Of a DNA stretch of 64,000 nt, positions 17,988 to 27,295 are shown piece after piece. Under the pieces are notes generated by a model. That model worked only from the letters and a program-made list of their open reading frames with translations. It did not search any database and was not told where the DNA came from. Both the position numbers and the translations under genes were made by a program. The DNA comes from Sphingobacteriaceae bacterium (GTDB taxonomy: Bacteria > Bacteroidota > Bacteroidia > Sphingobacteriales > Sphingobacteriaceae): assembly GCA_947459195.1 (NCBI GenBank), contig CANHCS010000001.1, positions 33,391-97,390 on the forward strand, read 5' to 3'. The first letter of the stretch is position 1, and each line of letters starts with the position of its first letter.

Positions 17988-18929
17988 TTAGGAATTAAGT
18001 GCTGATTTGATTTTGTCAACCAGCTTTGATTCGATCATGGTTTTGGAAAGCAGCAACATATTTTTGATGGCTTCAGGGCTCGAAATCCCATGCCCGATAA
18101 TCACCGGAGCATTGACACCTAGAATAGGGCTTCCTCCATATTGCTCGTAATTAAATCGGTCAAAAAACTCGTCTTTAAAACCTTTTTTCAGGGTTAAAAC
18201 ATAAAAAGTTTCCGCCAGTTTCAGCATCACGTTACCAGTAAAACCGTCGCAAACAATCACATCTGCTTTGTCGTTAAACAGGTCACGACCTTCCACGTTT
18301 CCAACAAAATTATATTGTTTTTCGGCTTTCATTAATGGGTAGGCACCCATACTCACGATGTTCCCCTTTTCTTCCTCTTCTCCGATATTCATCAAGGCAA
18401 CTTTTGGATTGCTGATACCATATACACTCTCCGCGAAGATGCTACCAAGTAATCCAAATTGAGTAAGCATTTCTGGTTTGCAATCGGCATTGGCACCTAC
18501 ATCGAGCATAATTCCGAAACCACTTTTTAGTTTGGGCACATTGGTGGCGATGGCTGGGCGTAAAACGCCTTCAATGGGTCTTACGCTGAACATAGCACCT
18601 ACCAACATGGCGCCGGTATTTCCAGCCGAAGCAAAAGAATCAATTTTACCTTCTTTCAGGTACTGAAATCCAAGGCTGATACTGGAATTGGGTTTTTGGG
18701 TAATGGCTTTGGTGGGGTGCTCGCCCATACCGATCACCTCGGTGGCATGCACAAATTCAAAGCAGGATGGATCAATTTCGTGCTCGGCTAGAATAGGCAT
18801 GGCCTGTTCTTTGTCGCCAAACAATACAATTTTTTGATCGGGGGATAAGACTTTTTGAGCTGCAATAGCTCCCAAAACGGCTGCTTTGGGAGCGTAATCT
18901 CCGCCCATGAAATCTAAGCCAATTTTCAT
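17988..18929 (-). CDS. plsX: Phosphate acyltransferase PlsX
   Basis: PlsX makes acyl-phosphate from acyl-ACP for phospholipid synthesis by PlsY. The 313 residues begin with [18 protein letters not shown] and include the [17 protein letters not shown] segment, [33 protein letters not shown] and [18 protein letters not shown], all characteristic of the family. It sits between rpmF and fabH, the order conserved in many bacteria that couples ribosome and lipid gene expression. Confidence 0.97.
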   Translation of the reverse strand: MKIGLDFMGGDYAPKAAVLGAIAAQKVLSPDQKIVLFGDKEQAMPILAEHEIDPSCFEFVHATEVIGMGEHPTKAITQKPNSSISLGFQYLKEGKIDSFASAGNTGAMLVGAMFSVRPIEGVLRPAIATNVPKLKSGFGIMLDVGANADCKPEMLTQFGLLGSIFAESVYGISNPKVALMNIGEEEEKGNIVSMGAYPLMKAEKQYNFVGNVEGRDLFNDKADVIVCDGFTGNVMLKLAETFYVLTLKKGFKDEFFDRFNYEQYGGSPILGVNAPVIIGHGISSPEAIKNMLLLSKTMIESKLVDKIKSALNS

Positions 18930-18944
18930 TTTAGAAAATTAAAC

Positions 18945-19136
18945 TTAAGCGACGCTGGTATTTTCGATCACCAATTTACCTCTGTAATACAAGTTGCCGT
19001 CAACATTGTAAGCACGGTGAGGTAAGTGAACAGCACCTGTAGTTTTGCAGGTGAATAAAGTTGGAGCCTCCGCTTTGTAGTGAGTTCTTCTTTTATCTCT
19101 TCTCGATTTCGAGATCTTCCGTTTTGGATGTGCCAT
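18945..19136 (-). CDS. rpmF: Large ribosomal subunit protein bL32
   Basis: A 63-residue basic protein beginning [21 protein letters not shown], the invariant start of bL32, followed by [22 protein letters not shown]. No zinc-binding cysteine pairs are present; only one Cys is seen, as in many Bacteroidota versions. Lies between the YceD gene and plsX, gaps of 13 and 15 nt. Confidence 0.97.
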   Translation of the reverse strand: MAHPKRKISKSRRDKRRTHYKAEAPTLFTCKTTGAVHLPHRAYNVDGNLYYRGKLVIENTSVA

Positions 19137-19149
19137 AGCTTCCTATTTG

Positions 19150-19689
19150 TTAATTCTTGTTTTTTATATTCTTAAGGGCTTCCCAACGTGGGTCGGCCGT
19201 ATCTTCATTTTCTGGTTCAGGAACCGAAAGGCTTTTCAGCTTTTCAATCATCTCCTGATCGCACCATTGAGTGTTTCCCTCCTCTTCGCAACGCTTAAAG
19301 AGCGGAACTGCCAGCATGATGTATTCGTAAATCAATCCCGATACATCCAGCTCATGTTCATTTCGGTTCAGCAGGATGATCTCCTCTGTGTTGTCTTCCA
19401 GTAAGTCATCATTACTGAATTTCACAATTTCGTGCTCGGTTAATTCCACTTTCGTGGGATAATCGGACAAACATAAATCGCAAGACTGGAAAATCTCACC
19501 TTTGATTTGGAAATTGAGGAGCATCATGGTCTCCTGTTTATCCAACTCCAGTGAAACCTGCAGTTTCCCGTTTTGAACCAGCGAATATTCAAATTCCTTA
19601 AAAAACGATTCGTCTAGGTCGAAATCGAATGAATGTTTACCAATTTTTAAGCCGGTAAATGGAATTCGGTATTGCTGTAAAGCTTTCAA
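19150..19689 (-). CDS. YceD/DUF177 family protein
   Basis: The product is 179 residues of the DUF177 (YceD) family, which in many bacteria precedes rpmF and has been linked to 23S rRNA accumulation. The C-terminal half has the typical CDLCLSDYP pair of cysteines (about 98-101) and the hydrophobic-acidic SGLIYEYIMLAVP stretch, ending DPRWEALKNIK. The Cys pattern and the place directly upstream of rpmF make the assignment firm; the molecular role is not settled. A -7 box precedes it at 19709-19716. Confidence 0.9.
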   Translation of the reverse strand: MKALQQYRIPFTGLKIGKHSFDFDLDESFFKEFEYSLVQNGKLQVSLELDKQETMMLLNFQIKGEIFQSCDLCLSDYPTKVELTEHEIVKFSNDDLLEDNTEEIILLNRNEHELDVSGLIYEYIMLAVPLFKRCEEEGNTQWCDQEMIEKLKSLSVPEPENEDTADPRWEALKNIKNKN

Positions 19690-19708
19690 AGCACGACAAT
19701 TAAGCCTG

Positions 19709-19739
19709 CAAATGTAGAGAAAATTTATTTAAGCGGGAA
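19709..19739 (-). promoter_or_regulatory. Probable promoter of yceD-rpmF-plsX-fabH
   Basis: On the minus strand TACATTTG (19716-19709) matches the -7 consensus fully, 20 nt before the YceD start. The -33 position, 19 nt upstream, holds only TTCC (19739-19736), so this box is weak. It would let the ribosomal and fatty-acid genes be transcribed independently of pdxA. Confidence 0.5.
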
Positions 19740-19758
19740 GTTTTTTTGAAATTGCTGT

Positions 19759-20814
19759 TTAGTCCCGATCTCTAGACAGTTTACTAAATTTCAGGGGATT
19801 GGCCGTTAATTCTGCAGTTTCGCGACGACTTTTAACGATATGAACCGCTGCGAATACCGCTTCGCGGAAAGATCCGGCATCGGCTTCGTTTTTACCGGCA
19901 ATGTCGTACGCGGTCCCGTGATCAGGCGAAGTACGTACAATTGGTAGACCGGCGGTATAATTCACCCCGTTATGGAAGGCCAATTGCTTGAAAGGGATCA
20001 ATCCCTGGTCGTGGTACATGGCCAGTACAGCATCAAACTGTTTCCAGCTTTGCTTGGCAAAAAAGCCATCGGCCGGATAAGGCCCAAATGCCAAGATTCC
20101 TTTTTTATTTGCTTCTTCCACCGCAGGGGCGATGATTTTTTGTTCCTCTTCGCCAATTAAACCTTCATCCCCTGCATGCGGATTTAATCCTAAAACGGCA
20201 ATTTTTGGTTTTTCAACCCAGAAATCGGTTTTAAGCGATTGATTGATCAGTTCCAGTTTTTTAAGGATCTTCTCTTTGGTCACTTTTTTGCTCACTTCGG
20301 CCACCGGAATGTGTCCGGTTACGAGTCCTACCCGCAAATCTTCGCCCATGAGCAACATTAAAGATTCATCTGCTCCAGCTTTTGCCTGTATGTATTCGGT
20401 ATGACCGGCAAATTGGAAGTTTTCGCTTTGGATATTTTGCTTGTTGATGGGCGCAGTTACCAGGGCATCAATTTCGCCTGCAACTAAGTCATTGGTAGCT
20501 CTTTCGAGCGATAAGAAAGCGTATTTGCCGCCAATTTCTGTCGATTGCCCCAATTCAATTTTCACATCTTCCTCCCAGCAATTGATCATATTGGGTCTTT
20601 TAGGGTGCGCATCTGCCGATTTGTTGATCACATTGAAGCTGAAATCATCAATCCCCAAAGTTTTACGATGAAAAGAGGCCACTTTGGTATTCCCGTAAAC
20701 AATTGGCGTACAATAATCGAGGATGCGCTTATCTAACAGGGTTTTGATAATCACTTCCAACCCAATGCCGTTCACATCGCCAATAGAAATACCAATTTTG
20801 ACTTTATCACTCAT
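19759..20814 (-). CDS. pdxA: 4-hydroxythreonine-4-phosphate dehydrogenase
   Basis: PdxA oxidises 4-phosphohydroxy-L-threonine in the DXP-dependent pyridoxal phosphate pathway. From the ATG at 20814 the product has 351 residues. It begins VKIGISIGDVNGIGLEVI and shows the metal and substrate residues in TAPINKQ, FAGHTEYIQ, VTGHIPVAEV, NPHAGDEGLIGEEE and MYHDQGLIPFK, then RTSPDHGTAYDIAGK. A longer frame to 20847 adds 11 residues that would overlap the divergent rsmA leader; the ATG fits the family start. Confidence 0.96.
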   Translation of the reverse strand: MSDKVKIGISIGDVNGIGLEVIIKTLLDKRILDYCTPIVYGNTKVASFHRKTLGIDDFSFNVINKSADAHPKRPNMINCWEEDVKIELGQSTEIGGKYAFLSLERATNDLVAGEIDALVTAPINKQNIQSENFQFAGHTEYIQAKAGADESLMLLMGEDLRVGLVTGHIPVAEVSKKVTKEKILKKLELINQSLKTDFWVEKPKIAVLGLNPHAGDEGLIGEEEQKIIAPAVEEANKKGILAFGPYPADGFFAKQSWKQFDAVLAMYHDQGLIPFKQLAFHNGVNYTAGLPIVRTSPDHGTAYDIAGKNEADAGSFREAVFAAVHIVKSRRETAELTANPLKFSKLSRDRD

Positions 20815-20900
20815 AATTTCCTGCAAAATAAGTAAAAGCGATGGCAAAGCGCCAAATACTGCTTAAACTTTCCTTAATTTGTCCTCAAATTCCCGATTCG

Positions 20901-21683
20901 ATGAGTTTGGTCAGAGCCAAGAAACATTTAGGTCAACACTTTTTAACCGACAAAAATATTGCCGAGAAGATTGTGAACAGCTTGCAGCTGGCGGATCAAT
21001 ATCAGCAAGTGCTGGAGGTGGGACCCGGAATGGGTATTCTTTCTGACTTTTTGTTGCAAAAAACCGCATATGAGACTTGGCTACTAGATATAGATGATGA
21101 ATCGGTAGATTTTTTAGGGAAGAAATATCCGCAGCTTCAACATCGGCTAATTCATGGCGATTTTTTGGAGCTCGATTTTGGCAAGTACTTTAAAGGCCCG
21201 ATGGCGGTGATTGGAAATTTCCCCTACAATATTTCATCGCAAATTTTGTTTAAAGTTTTAGATAATCGGCAGCAGGTAGAAGAGGTGGTGGGCATGTTTC
21301 AGAAAGAAGTAGCCGAGCGATGTGCCGCCAAGCCGGGCAGCAAGGTGTACGGTATTTTGAGCGTTTTTCTGCAAGCCTATTATAAGGTAGAATACTTATT
21401 TACGGTGAAGGCCGGGGTGTTCAATCCACCGCCGAAAGTGCTTTCGGCGGTCATTCGCCTCACTCGCAACGAGGTGGAAACCCTGCCTTGTGATGAGAAG
21501 TTGTTTTGGCAAGTAGTCAAAGCGGCTTTTAATCAGCGACGTAAAACTTTGCGTAATGCCCTTTCGGGAATTTTGGCTAAAGATAAATTAATAGGAGAAA
21601 CGCTACTCGAGCTACGTGCCGAACGTTTAACAGTAGCTGATTTTGTAAAACTGACTCAATTGATCCAAGTAGCAAATGTCTAA
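20901..21683 (+). CDS. rsmA: 16S rRNA dimethyladenosine transferase RsmA (KsgA)
   Basis: RsmA dimethylates two adjacent adenines near the 3' end of 16S rRNA late in 30S assembly. The 260-residue product starts MSLVRAKKHLGQHFLTDKNI, then the SAM site LEVGPGMGILSDFL, catalytic NFPYNIS and the C-terminal PPPKVLSAVIRL and FNQRRKTLRNAL. An in-frame ATG at 20841 adds 20 residues with no family match, so the ATG at 20901 is chosen. Divergent from pdxA; the next gene starts 8 nt before its stop. Confidence 0.96.
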   Translation: MSLVRAKKHLGQHFLTDKNIAEKIVNSLQLADQYQQVLEVGPGMGILSDFLLQKTAYETWLLDIDDESVDFLGKKYPQLQHRLIHGDFLELDFGKYFKGPMAVIGNFPYNISSQILFKVLDNRQQVEEVVGMFQKEVAERCAAKPGSKVYGILSVFLQAYYKVEYLFTVKAGVFNPPPKVLSAVIRLTRNEVETLPCDEKLFWQVVKAAFNQRRKTLRNALSGILAKDKLIGETLLELRAERLTVADFVKLTQLIQVANV

Positions 21684-22608
21684 AAAGCAGATTCTGATAG
21701 TTGACGACTTACATCCGGTTTTTAAACAGGAAGCTGAGGCCTTGGGGTATGCTGTAACCGATGAACCGCTCTTTACCCGTGAGCAAACCCTGGCGGCGAT
21801 TAAAGATTACGAGGGTTTGGCAGTACGCACCAAGTTCCAAGTTGACCGCGAAATGATAGATGCTGCGCCGAGGCTCAAATTCATCGCTCGTGCCGGTGCC
21901 GGTATGGATAATGTGGATGAGGCTTATGCCAAAGAAAAGGGGATCACCTGCATAAATGCTCCCGAAGGCAATGCAGATGCCGTAGCCGAACACACCATTG
22001 GGATGTTACTTTCCTTGATGAATCATTTGCGCCAGGCGGATCAACAAGTGCGTCAAGGAATTTGGGATCGCGAAGCAAACCGGGCTTGGGAATTGAAGGG
22101 TCGCACTTTTGGTATTATCGGTTACGGATACATGGGCCAGGCCTTGGCTCAAAAATTACAAGGCTTTGGACTCGATGTGATCGCTTACGATAAATACAAG
22201 ACCGGTTTTTCTGATACTTATGCTCGTGAAGTGAGCATGGAAGAGATCGTAAAGTTTAGCGATGTGCTCAGTTTACACATTCCACTTACCCGTGAAACTC
22301 GTCAGCTGGTAAATCATGAATACCTGTTTCATTTCAGAAAACCTATCTTCTTGCTGAATACTTCGAGAGGGGAGATTGTGCAAACCGAAGCCATACTAAA
22401 AGCAATAGAGGAAGGTAAAATATTGGGAGCAGGTTTGGATGTTTTGGAAGTAGAAAAGTTTCCTGCATTGAGCGAACAAAGCTGGTATCCTTCATTAAAA
22501 GTGAACAATAAAGTATTACTCAGTCCGCATGTAGCTGGCTGGACTTTTGAATCTTACCGAAAAATATCGGAGGTTTTGGCTGCCAAATTGAAAAATTTGG
22601 AAATCTAA
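21676..22608 (+). CDS. D-isomer specific 2-hydroxyacid dehydrogenase (phosphoglycerate dehydrogenase-like)
   Basis: The product has 310 residues with the two-domain fold of NAD-dependent D-2-hydroxyacid dehydrogenases: an N-terminal part with RTKFQVDREMID and ARAGAGMDNVDEAYA, the Rossmann motif FGIIGYGYMGQALA (about 147-160), then catalytic Arg in LLNTSRGEIV, Glu in GLDVLEVEKF and His in LLSPHVAGWTFES. It lacks the C-terminal ACT domain of many SerA enzymes, so 3-phosphoglycerate dehydrogenase is possible but other 2-hydroxyacids fit too. Overlaps rsmA by 8 nt, so the pair is one transcript. Confidence 0.85.
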   Translation: MSKKQILIVDDLHPVFKQEAEALGYAVTDEPLFTREQTLAAIKDYEGLAVRTKFQVDREMIDAAPRLKFIARAGAGMDNVDEAYAKEKGITCINAPEGNADAVAEHTIGMLLSLMNHLRQADQQVRQGIWDREANRAWELKGRTFGIIGYGYMGQALAQKLQGFGLDVIAYDKYKTGFSDTYAREVSMEEIVKFSDVLSLHIPLTRETRQLVNHEYLFHFRKPIFLLNTSRGEIVQTEAILKAIEEGKILGAGLDVLEVEKFPALSEQSWYPSLKVNNKVLLSPHVAGWTFESYRKISEVLAAKLKNLEI

Positions 22609-22627
22609 AACGGTACTTTTATCTTCG
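22596..22627 (+). promoter_or_regulatory. Possible greA promoter
   Basis: TTTG at 22596-22599, a 20-nt spacer and TATCTTCG at 22620-22627 (one base off TAnnTTTG). RNA would start near 22634, just before the terminator-like hairpin at 22636, giving greA a leader of about 76 nt. The -33 box lies in the last codons of the upstream gene. Confidence 0.5.
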
Positions 22628-22635
22628 TACTACAC

Positions 22636-22682
22636 CAAGCAAGACTATTTCGGCAGCGCTGATTTAGTCTTGTTTGTTTTTT
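22636..22682 (+). terminator. Terminator or attenuator hairpin in the greA leader
   Basis: CAAGCAAGACTA (22636-22647) pairs with TAGTCTTGTTTG (22665-22676) over 12 bp with one G-T pair, followed by six T and an A. It has the form of an intrinsic terminator. It could end the rsmA/dehydrogenase transcript, but because a promoter-like pair of boxes lies just upstream it may instead be a premature terminator within greA's own leader. Confidence 0.8.
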
Positions 22683-22709
22683 ATACAGTACCTATAAACA
22701 CAGATAACT

Positions 22710-23183
22710 ATGGCAGATGTAACGTATTATACCAAAGAAGGATTAGAGAAACTGAAACAAGAATTACAGCATTTGCGCACCGAAGGTCGTGCTCAAATTG
22801 CCAAGGCAATTGCCGAAGCTCGTGATAAAGGCGACCTTTCCGAAAATGCCGAATACGATGCCGCTAAAGAAGCGCAGGGACATCACGAAGCTAAAATTGC
22901 CAAGCTGGAAGAAGTATTGGCCAATGCTCGCTTAATTGATGAATCGAAACTCGATACCTCCAAAGTGCTGGCCTTGTCTAAAGTAAAAATTAAAAACACC
23001 AAAAACGGTGCAGAGATGACCTATCAATTGGTTTCTGAAAGCGAAGCCGATTTAAAATCAGGAAAAATTTCTGTAAAATCTCCCATTGCCAAAGGTTTGT
23101 TAGGAAAATCGGTGGGCGATAAAGTGGAAATCACGGTTCCAGCTGGTCAGATTGAATTTGAAATTGTAGAAATCAGCCGATAA
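22710..23183 (+). CDS. greA: Transcription elongation factor GreA
   Basis: GreA rescues backtracked RNA polymerase by stimulating transcript cleavage. The 157 residues have the N-terminal coiled coil with the tip acidic residues ARDKGDLSENAEYDAAKEAQ (about 39-58, the Asp and Glu that reach the polymerase active site) and the C-terminal FKBP-like domain ending SPIAKGLLGKSVGDKVEI. Length is normal. The HIT gene starts 1 nt after its stop, so both are on the same mRNA. Its leader contains a terminator-like hairpin. Confidence 0.97.
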   Translation: MADVTYYTKEGLEKLKQELQHLRTEGRAQIAKAIAEARDKGDLSENAEYDAAKEAQGHHEAKIAKLEEVLANARLIDESKLDTSKVLALSKVKIKNTKNGAEMTYQLVSESEADLKSGKISVKSPIAKGLLGKSVGDKVEITVPAGQIEFEIVEISR

Positions 23184-23184
23184 G

Positions 23185-23577
23185 ATGAGCATCTTTTCTA
23201 AAATCATTTCTGGAGAAATACCTGCACACAAAGTTGCCGAAACCAACGATTATTTGGCATTTTTAGACATCAGCCCATTAACCAAAGGCCATGTGCTGGT
23301 GATCCCCAAAAAAGAAGTTGATTATATTTTTGATATTGATGATGAGGCTTATGCCGGATTAATGCTTTTCGCCAAAATTGTCGCCGAAGGCGTAAAAAAA
23401 GCCATTCCTTGTAAAAAGGTCGGTGTTTCGGTAATCGGTTTAGAAGTGCCACATGCCCATGTGCACTTGATCCCGATGAACTTGGTGAGTGATATGAATT
23501 TCGCCAAAGAAAAACTAAAACCGAGTCAGGAAGAATTGGCAGCCACCGCTCAAAAAATTAGGGCAGCACTTACTTAA
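23185..23577 (+). CDS. HIT family protein
   Basis: The product is 130 residues of the histidine-triad nucleotide-binding family: IFSKIISGEIPAHKVAE at the start, DISPLTKGHVLVIPKKE in the middle and the triad HAHVHLIPM (His-x-His-x-His, about 90-94). HIT hydrolases act on nucleotide phosphoramidates and related substrates; the true substrate here is not known. Next to greA in the same direction. The last 8 bases overlap ruvC, which is convergent. Confidence 0.93.
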   Translation: MSIFSKIISGEIPAHKVAETNDYLAFLDISPLTKGHVLVIPKKEVDYIFDIDDEAYAGLMLFAKIVAEGVKKAIPCKKVGVSVIGLEVPHAHVHLIPMNLVSDMNFAKEKLKPSQEELAATAQKIRAALT

Positions 23578-24136
23578 TTCGCTTCTGGTTATCTTTTGCA
23601 AAAGCTGCCCAACCGGAGTAGCTTTTTTTGTTCGAGCCAGTTCCGATGCGTTGAAATGAATGGCAAACCGCAACCGCCAATCCATCAGTTGCATCTAAAA
23701 ATTCTGGTGTTTCTTTAAATGAAAGCAAGGTTTGGAGCATGGCCGCTACCTGTTCTTTTCCAGCATTTCCATTACCCGTAATGGCTTGTTTAATTTTACG
23801 CGGAGAATATTCGGTGATGGGTAAATTTCTGGAAAGTCCGGCAGCCATGGCCACACCCTGCGCCCTGCCCAACTTCAACATCACCTGAATGTTTTTCCCA
23901 TAAAAAGGAGCCTCCAAAGCCATGCAATCGGGGTGGTATTGATCTATCAACTCCAGTGTTTTCTCAAAAATGACCTGCAGTTTGAGCGGATGATCATCCA
24001 GGTGGTTGAGCTTGATCACTCCCAAATTGATCAACTCCATTTTTGTCCCGGTCTCTTTGATCAATCCATAACCCATAATGGCGGTACCCGGGTCTATACC
24101 GAGTATGATTCTTTCTTTGGCCTGTTGGGTCTGCAT
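23570..24136 (-). CDS. ruvC: Crossover junction endodeoxyribonuclease RuvC
   Basis: RuvC resolves Holliday junctions with the RuvAB motor. The 188 residues start with a short extension and then ILGIDPGTAIMGYG (first catalytic Asp at 15), ALEAPFYGKNIQVMLKLGRAQG (catalytic Glu), YSPRKIKQAITGNGNAGKEQV and the C-terminal DATDGLAVAVCH (last two Asp). All four acidic residues are present. Transcribed alone on the minus strand and convergent with the HIT gene. Confidence 0.95.
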   Translation of the reverse strand: MQTQQAKERIILGIDPGTAIMGYGLIKETGTKMELINLGVIKLNHLDDHPLKLQVIFEKTLELIDQYHPDCMALEAPFYGKNIQVMLKLGRAQGVAMAAGLSRNLPITEYSPRKIKQAITGNGNAGKEQVAAMLQTLLSFKETPEFLDATDGLAVAVCHSFQRIGTGSNKKSYSGWAAFAKDNQKRIK

Positions 24137-24305
24137 AATTACAATTATACATTATTTAGGCTTCTAAATAAAGTCATCCACCAATTCAAGATTAAACAAA
24201 TAAGTTATAACAATTTCTTTAAAATTATAAATACTTCTTAATTATTAATTATTTGGTGATTAATCATTAATTTTGGGGTGCTACCAAATACCTATGAGTT
24301 AAGTT

Positions 24306-25535
24306 GTGGACCTCCAACATCATGATAATGAATTGATCAATTTGTTGTTGAAACGACAAGCTGAACTCAATTCGCTACTCGAATTAACACAAGCTATCAA
24401 TAAAGGTGCCAGTCTGAAGGAGCTATTGGAAATGTTGCACGTGATTTTAAAAGTGCATTTAAAGGTCCATCAATTCAGGTTTTTTTTAAAGCAAGAAGGA
24501 CTTTTCAAAGATTTTTCGGGCTTTGGAGATGCGTATGTTGCACCGCAAAAACGCTTCCGTAAATCTTCGCTCTGCAAACATATTTATGAAATTAAACAGC
24601 AGCAGTTGCCGAGTAAAGATCTTTTTTGGCATTACGATTTTTATGTTCCTATTATCTATTATCGTAAACTTTCTGCTTTTGTATTGGTAAAAAGTTTGGA
24701 TGAGGGAACAGGGTTTTTAAATCACGATTTGCAATTCATCCAGACTTTGGTTGGACAAGTGGTATTTGCCGAAGAGAACAAGCAATTATTGAGGGATAAG
24801 CTCGAAAAAGAACGTTTGGAGCGAGAATTAGAATTGGGCAGGCAAGTGCAATACATGCTGATCCCTGAACAGCTACTCACCGACTCCTCGGTTGAGATCA
24901 ATGCTTGGTATCAGCCGCATGAAAGCGTTGGCGGCGATTATTTTGATTTTGCCAAAATTAATCGAACCGAACTGATGTGGTGTATTGCAGATGTTTCGGG
25001 CAAGGGAGTTGCGGCGGCATTGCTGATGGCCAACCTGCAAGCCAGTTTAAGGGCATGGGTTGCCAATACCCGCAATCCGATGGAGATTATTGAAAGGCTG
25101 AATGAGTTCATTTGGAAAAATACCCGTGGAGAATGGTATATCACACTTTTTTTAGGTATTTATGATACCGAAACCCGCTTGCTCAGCTATGTAAATGCCG
25201 GCCATCATCCGCCTATTTTATTTCATGATCATCAGTATCAAGCCTTAAAATCTGGGACTATTATGTTGGGTGCATTTGAAAAGCTGCCATTTATTGATGT
25301 AGGTCTGCAATACCTCCAAAGCGGCGATTTTATTTTTAATTATACCGACGGCTTGATTGAAAGAAAAAATGTGGCAGAACATTTTTGTGAGCAACAATTG
25401 GCCGATTTTCTGAGGCTGAATTTGCACTTACCCATTTATGAGCTGCACCAGTCTTTATTAAAATATATTGAAGACAGCATCCAAGTAAAAGCGCCTACTG
25501 ATGATTTGACGATGCTTTCTGTAAGGATCAATTAA
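24306..25535 (+). CDS. SpoIIE/RsbU-type PP2C serine phosphatase
   Basis: The product is 409 residues. The N-terminal about 165 resemble a GAF-like sensor, joined by a charged coiled coil (LLRDKLEKERLERELELGRQ) to a C-terminal PP2C domain. Its metal-binding signatures are present: ESVGGDYFDF, CIADVSGKGVAAALLMA, VNAGHHPPILF, FNYTDGLIE and APTDDLTML. Such phosphatases act on anti-anti-sigma factors in partner-switching pathways; no STAS or anti-sigma partner is nearby, so its target is unknown. Start GTG at 24306. The AT-rich 169-nt stretch upstream includes a TAATTTTG (24268) that could be a -7 box. Confidence 0.85.
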   Translation: MDLQHHDNELINLLLKRQAELNSLLELTQAINKGASLKELLEMLHVILKVHLKVHQFRFFLKQEGLFKDFSGFGDAYVAPQKRFRKSSLCKHIYEIKQQQLPSKDLFWHYDFYVPIIYYRKLSAFVLVKSLDEGTGFLNHDLQFIQTLVGQVVFAEENKQLLRDKLEKERLERELELGRQVQYMLIPEQLLTDSSVEINAWYQPHESVGGDYFDFAKINRTELMWCIADVSGKGVAAALLMANLQASLRAWVANTRNPMEIIERLNEFIWKNTRGEWYITLFLGIYDTETRLLSYVNAGHHPPILFHDHQYQALKSGTIMLGAFEKLPFIDVGLQYLQSGDFIFNYTDGLIERKNVAEHFCEQQLADFLRLNLHLPIYELHQSLLKYIEDSIQVKAPTDDLTMLSVRIN

Positions 25536-25567
25536 ACCTTTCGGGATATTTTTCTAATTTCAACCCA

Positions 25568-26167
25568 ATGCTTTTACCTTTTTTTCAAGAAGAATTCCTG
25601 GAAGCCGGTTGTGATGAAGCTGGTCGTGGCTGCCTTGCCGGTCCGGTATTTGCCGCTGCGGTGATCTTGCCTAAGGATTTCCATCACCCCTTGCTGAACG
25701 ATTCTAAGCAGCTGAATGAAACGCAGCGAAAGCAACTTCGCATAGAAATAGAAGCGCAAGCCTTGGCCTTTGCAGTTGCGCAGGTAGATCATGAAGAGAT
25801 CGATCGCATCAATATTTTGCAAGCCTCTTTTTTAGCTATGCACCGGGCTTTAGATACCTTAAAAACCAAACCTGAGTTCATCTTAGTAGATGGCAACCGA
25901 TTTAAAAAATACCAGGATTTGTCCCATCAATGTATTATTAAAGGCGATGGCAAGTATTTCTCCATCGCAGCAGCTTCCATATTGGCTAAAACCTACCGGG
26001 ATGATTTTATGGAGCGTATCGCCGTTCAATACCCACAATACGATTGGTCCAGCAATAAAGGTTACCCAACCATTAAACACCGTGAAGCAGTACTTCAATA
26101 CGGTTTTTCCCCTTACCATCGTCGTTCTTTTAAAGTGACCGATCCACAGTTGACATTATTTCAATAA
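25568..26167 (+). CDS. rnhB: Ribonuclease HII
   Basis: RNase HII removes ribonucleotides and RNA from RNA:DNA hybrids. The 199 residues carry EAGCDEAGRGCLAGPVFAAA (Asp16-Glu17 of the active site), LNDSKQLNETQRK, the third acid in FILVDGNRF, KGDGKYFSIAAASILAKTYRDD, and the C-terminal YDWSSNKGYPTIKH and SPYHRRSF. Complete and of normal length. A short gap separates it from the phosphatase gene upstream; gcvT follows after 44 nt. Confidence 0.96.
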   Translation: MLLPFFQEEFLEAGCDEAGRGCLAGPVFAAAVILPKDFHHPLLNDSKQLNETQRKQLRIEIEAQALAFAVAQVDHEEIDRINILQASFLAMHRALDTLKTKPEFILVDGNRFKKYQDLSHQCIIKGDGKYFSIAAASILAKTYRDDFMERIAVQYPQYDWSSNKGYPTIKHREAVLQYGFSPYHRRSFKVTDPQLTLFQ

Positions 26168-26211
26168 ATCGCTAAGCGCTTTTTTCTTAATTTCGCCTCA
26201 AATAAAGTAAA

Positions 26212-27294
26212 ATGAAAAACACCGCCTTAACCCAAACTCATATCGCCTTAGGTGCCAAAATGGTCCCTTTTGCCGGATACAACATGCCAGTGCAATATGC
26301 CGGTATCAATGTGGAACACGAAACCGTACGCAAAGCTGTGGGCGTATTTGATGTGAGTCACATGGGTGAGTTCATCTTAAAAGGGGAGGGCGCATTAGAT
26401 TTGATTCAAAAGGTGACATCTAACGATGCATCCAAATTATATGACGGGAAGATCCAGTATTCATGCCTGCCAAACGAGCAGGGCGGTATTGTAGACGATT
26501 TGCTGGTATACCGCATCGACGAAAAGACTTACATGCTGGTGGTAAATGCCTCCAATATTCAAAAAGACTGGGACTGGATCTCAAAATATAATTCGTATGG
26601 TGTGGACATGAAAGACATTTCGGACCGTACTTCCTTATTGGCCGTTCAGGGACCTAATGCCGCTCAGGCCTTGCAAAGCTTGACCGATATTGACTTGTCG
26701 GCTATGGAATACTATACTTTTCAGAAAGGCAAATTTGCCGGAGTAGATAATGTATTGATCTCGGCTACGGGCTATACCGGTGCTGGCGGTTTCGAAATTT
26801 ATTTTGACAATGAGCATGCTGATGTGATCTGGAAGGCCATTTTCGAAGCCGGTGCGCCATTTGGTATTCAGCCCATCGGTTTAGGTGCCCGCGATACTTT
26901 GCGCCTGGAAATGGGTTTTTGCTTGTACGGTAATGATATCGACGATACCACTTCGCCATTAGAAGCCGGCCTGGGTTGGATCACCAAATTCACGAAAGAT
27001 TTTGTGAACTCGGCCAATCTTTCGGCTCAAAAGCAGGACGGCGTCAAGCGCAAATTGGTCGGTTTTGAAATGTTGGAACGCGGTATTCCACGTCATGATT
27101 ATGAGATCTGTGACCCAACTGGAAATACCATTGGTAAAGTAACTTCAGGAACTCAATCGCCATCTTTACAAAAAGCCATTGGTCTTGGTTATGTAGCCAC
27201 CGATTTTGCCAAAGAAGACAGCGAAATTTTTATCAAAATCCGTGAACAGCTGGTGAAAGCCCAAGTGGTGAAATTCCCGTTCTATAAAGCTTAA
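26212..27294 (+). CDS. gcvT: Aminomethyltransferase (glycine cleavage T protein)
   Basis: GcvT transfers the methylene of the GcvH-bound aminomethyl group to tetrahydrofolate. The 360 residues show [14 protein letters not shown] near the N-terminus, [21 protein letters not shown] (with the catalytic-site Asp), [35 protein letters not shown] and [19 protein letters not shown]. All are strong T-protein segments. comB follows 1 nt after its stop, so the two are probably cotranscribed. The partner gcvH is at 4685 in another operon; no gcvP is seen. Confidence 0.96.
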   Translation: MKNTALTQTHIALGAKMVPFAGYNMPVQYAGINVEHETVRKAVGVFDVSHMGEFILKGEGALDLIQKVTSNDASKLYDGKIQYSCLPNEQGGIVDDLLVYRIDEKTYMLVVNASNIQKDWDWISKYNSYGVDMKDISDRTSLLAVQGPNAAQALQSLTDIDLSAMEYYTFQKGKFAGVDNVLISATGYTGAGGFEIYFDNEHADVIWKAIFEAGAPFGIQPIGLGARDTLRLEMGFCLYGNDIDDTTSPLEAGLGWITKFTKDFVNSANLSAQKQDGVKRKLVGFEMLERGIPRHDYEICDPTGNTIGKVTSGTQSPSLQKAIGLGYVATDFAKEDSEIFIKIREQLVKAQVVKFPFYKA

Positions 27295-27295
27295 G

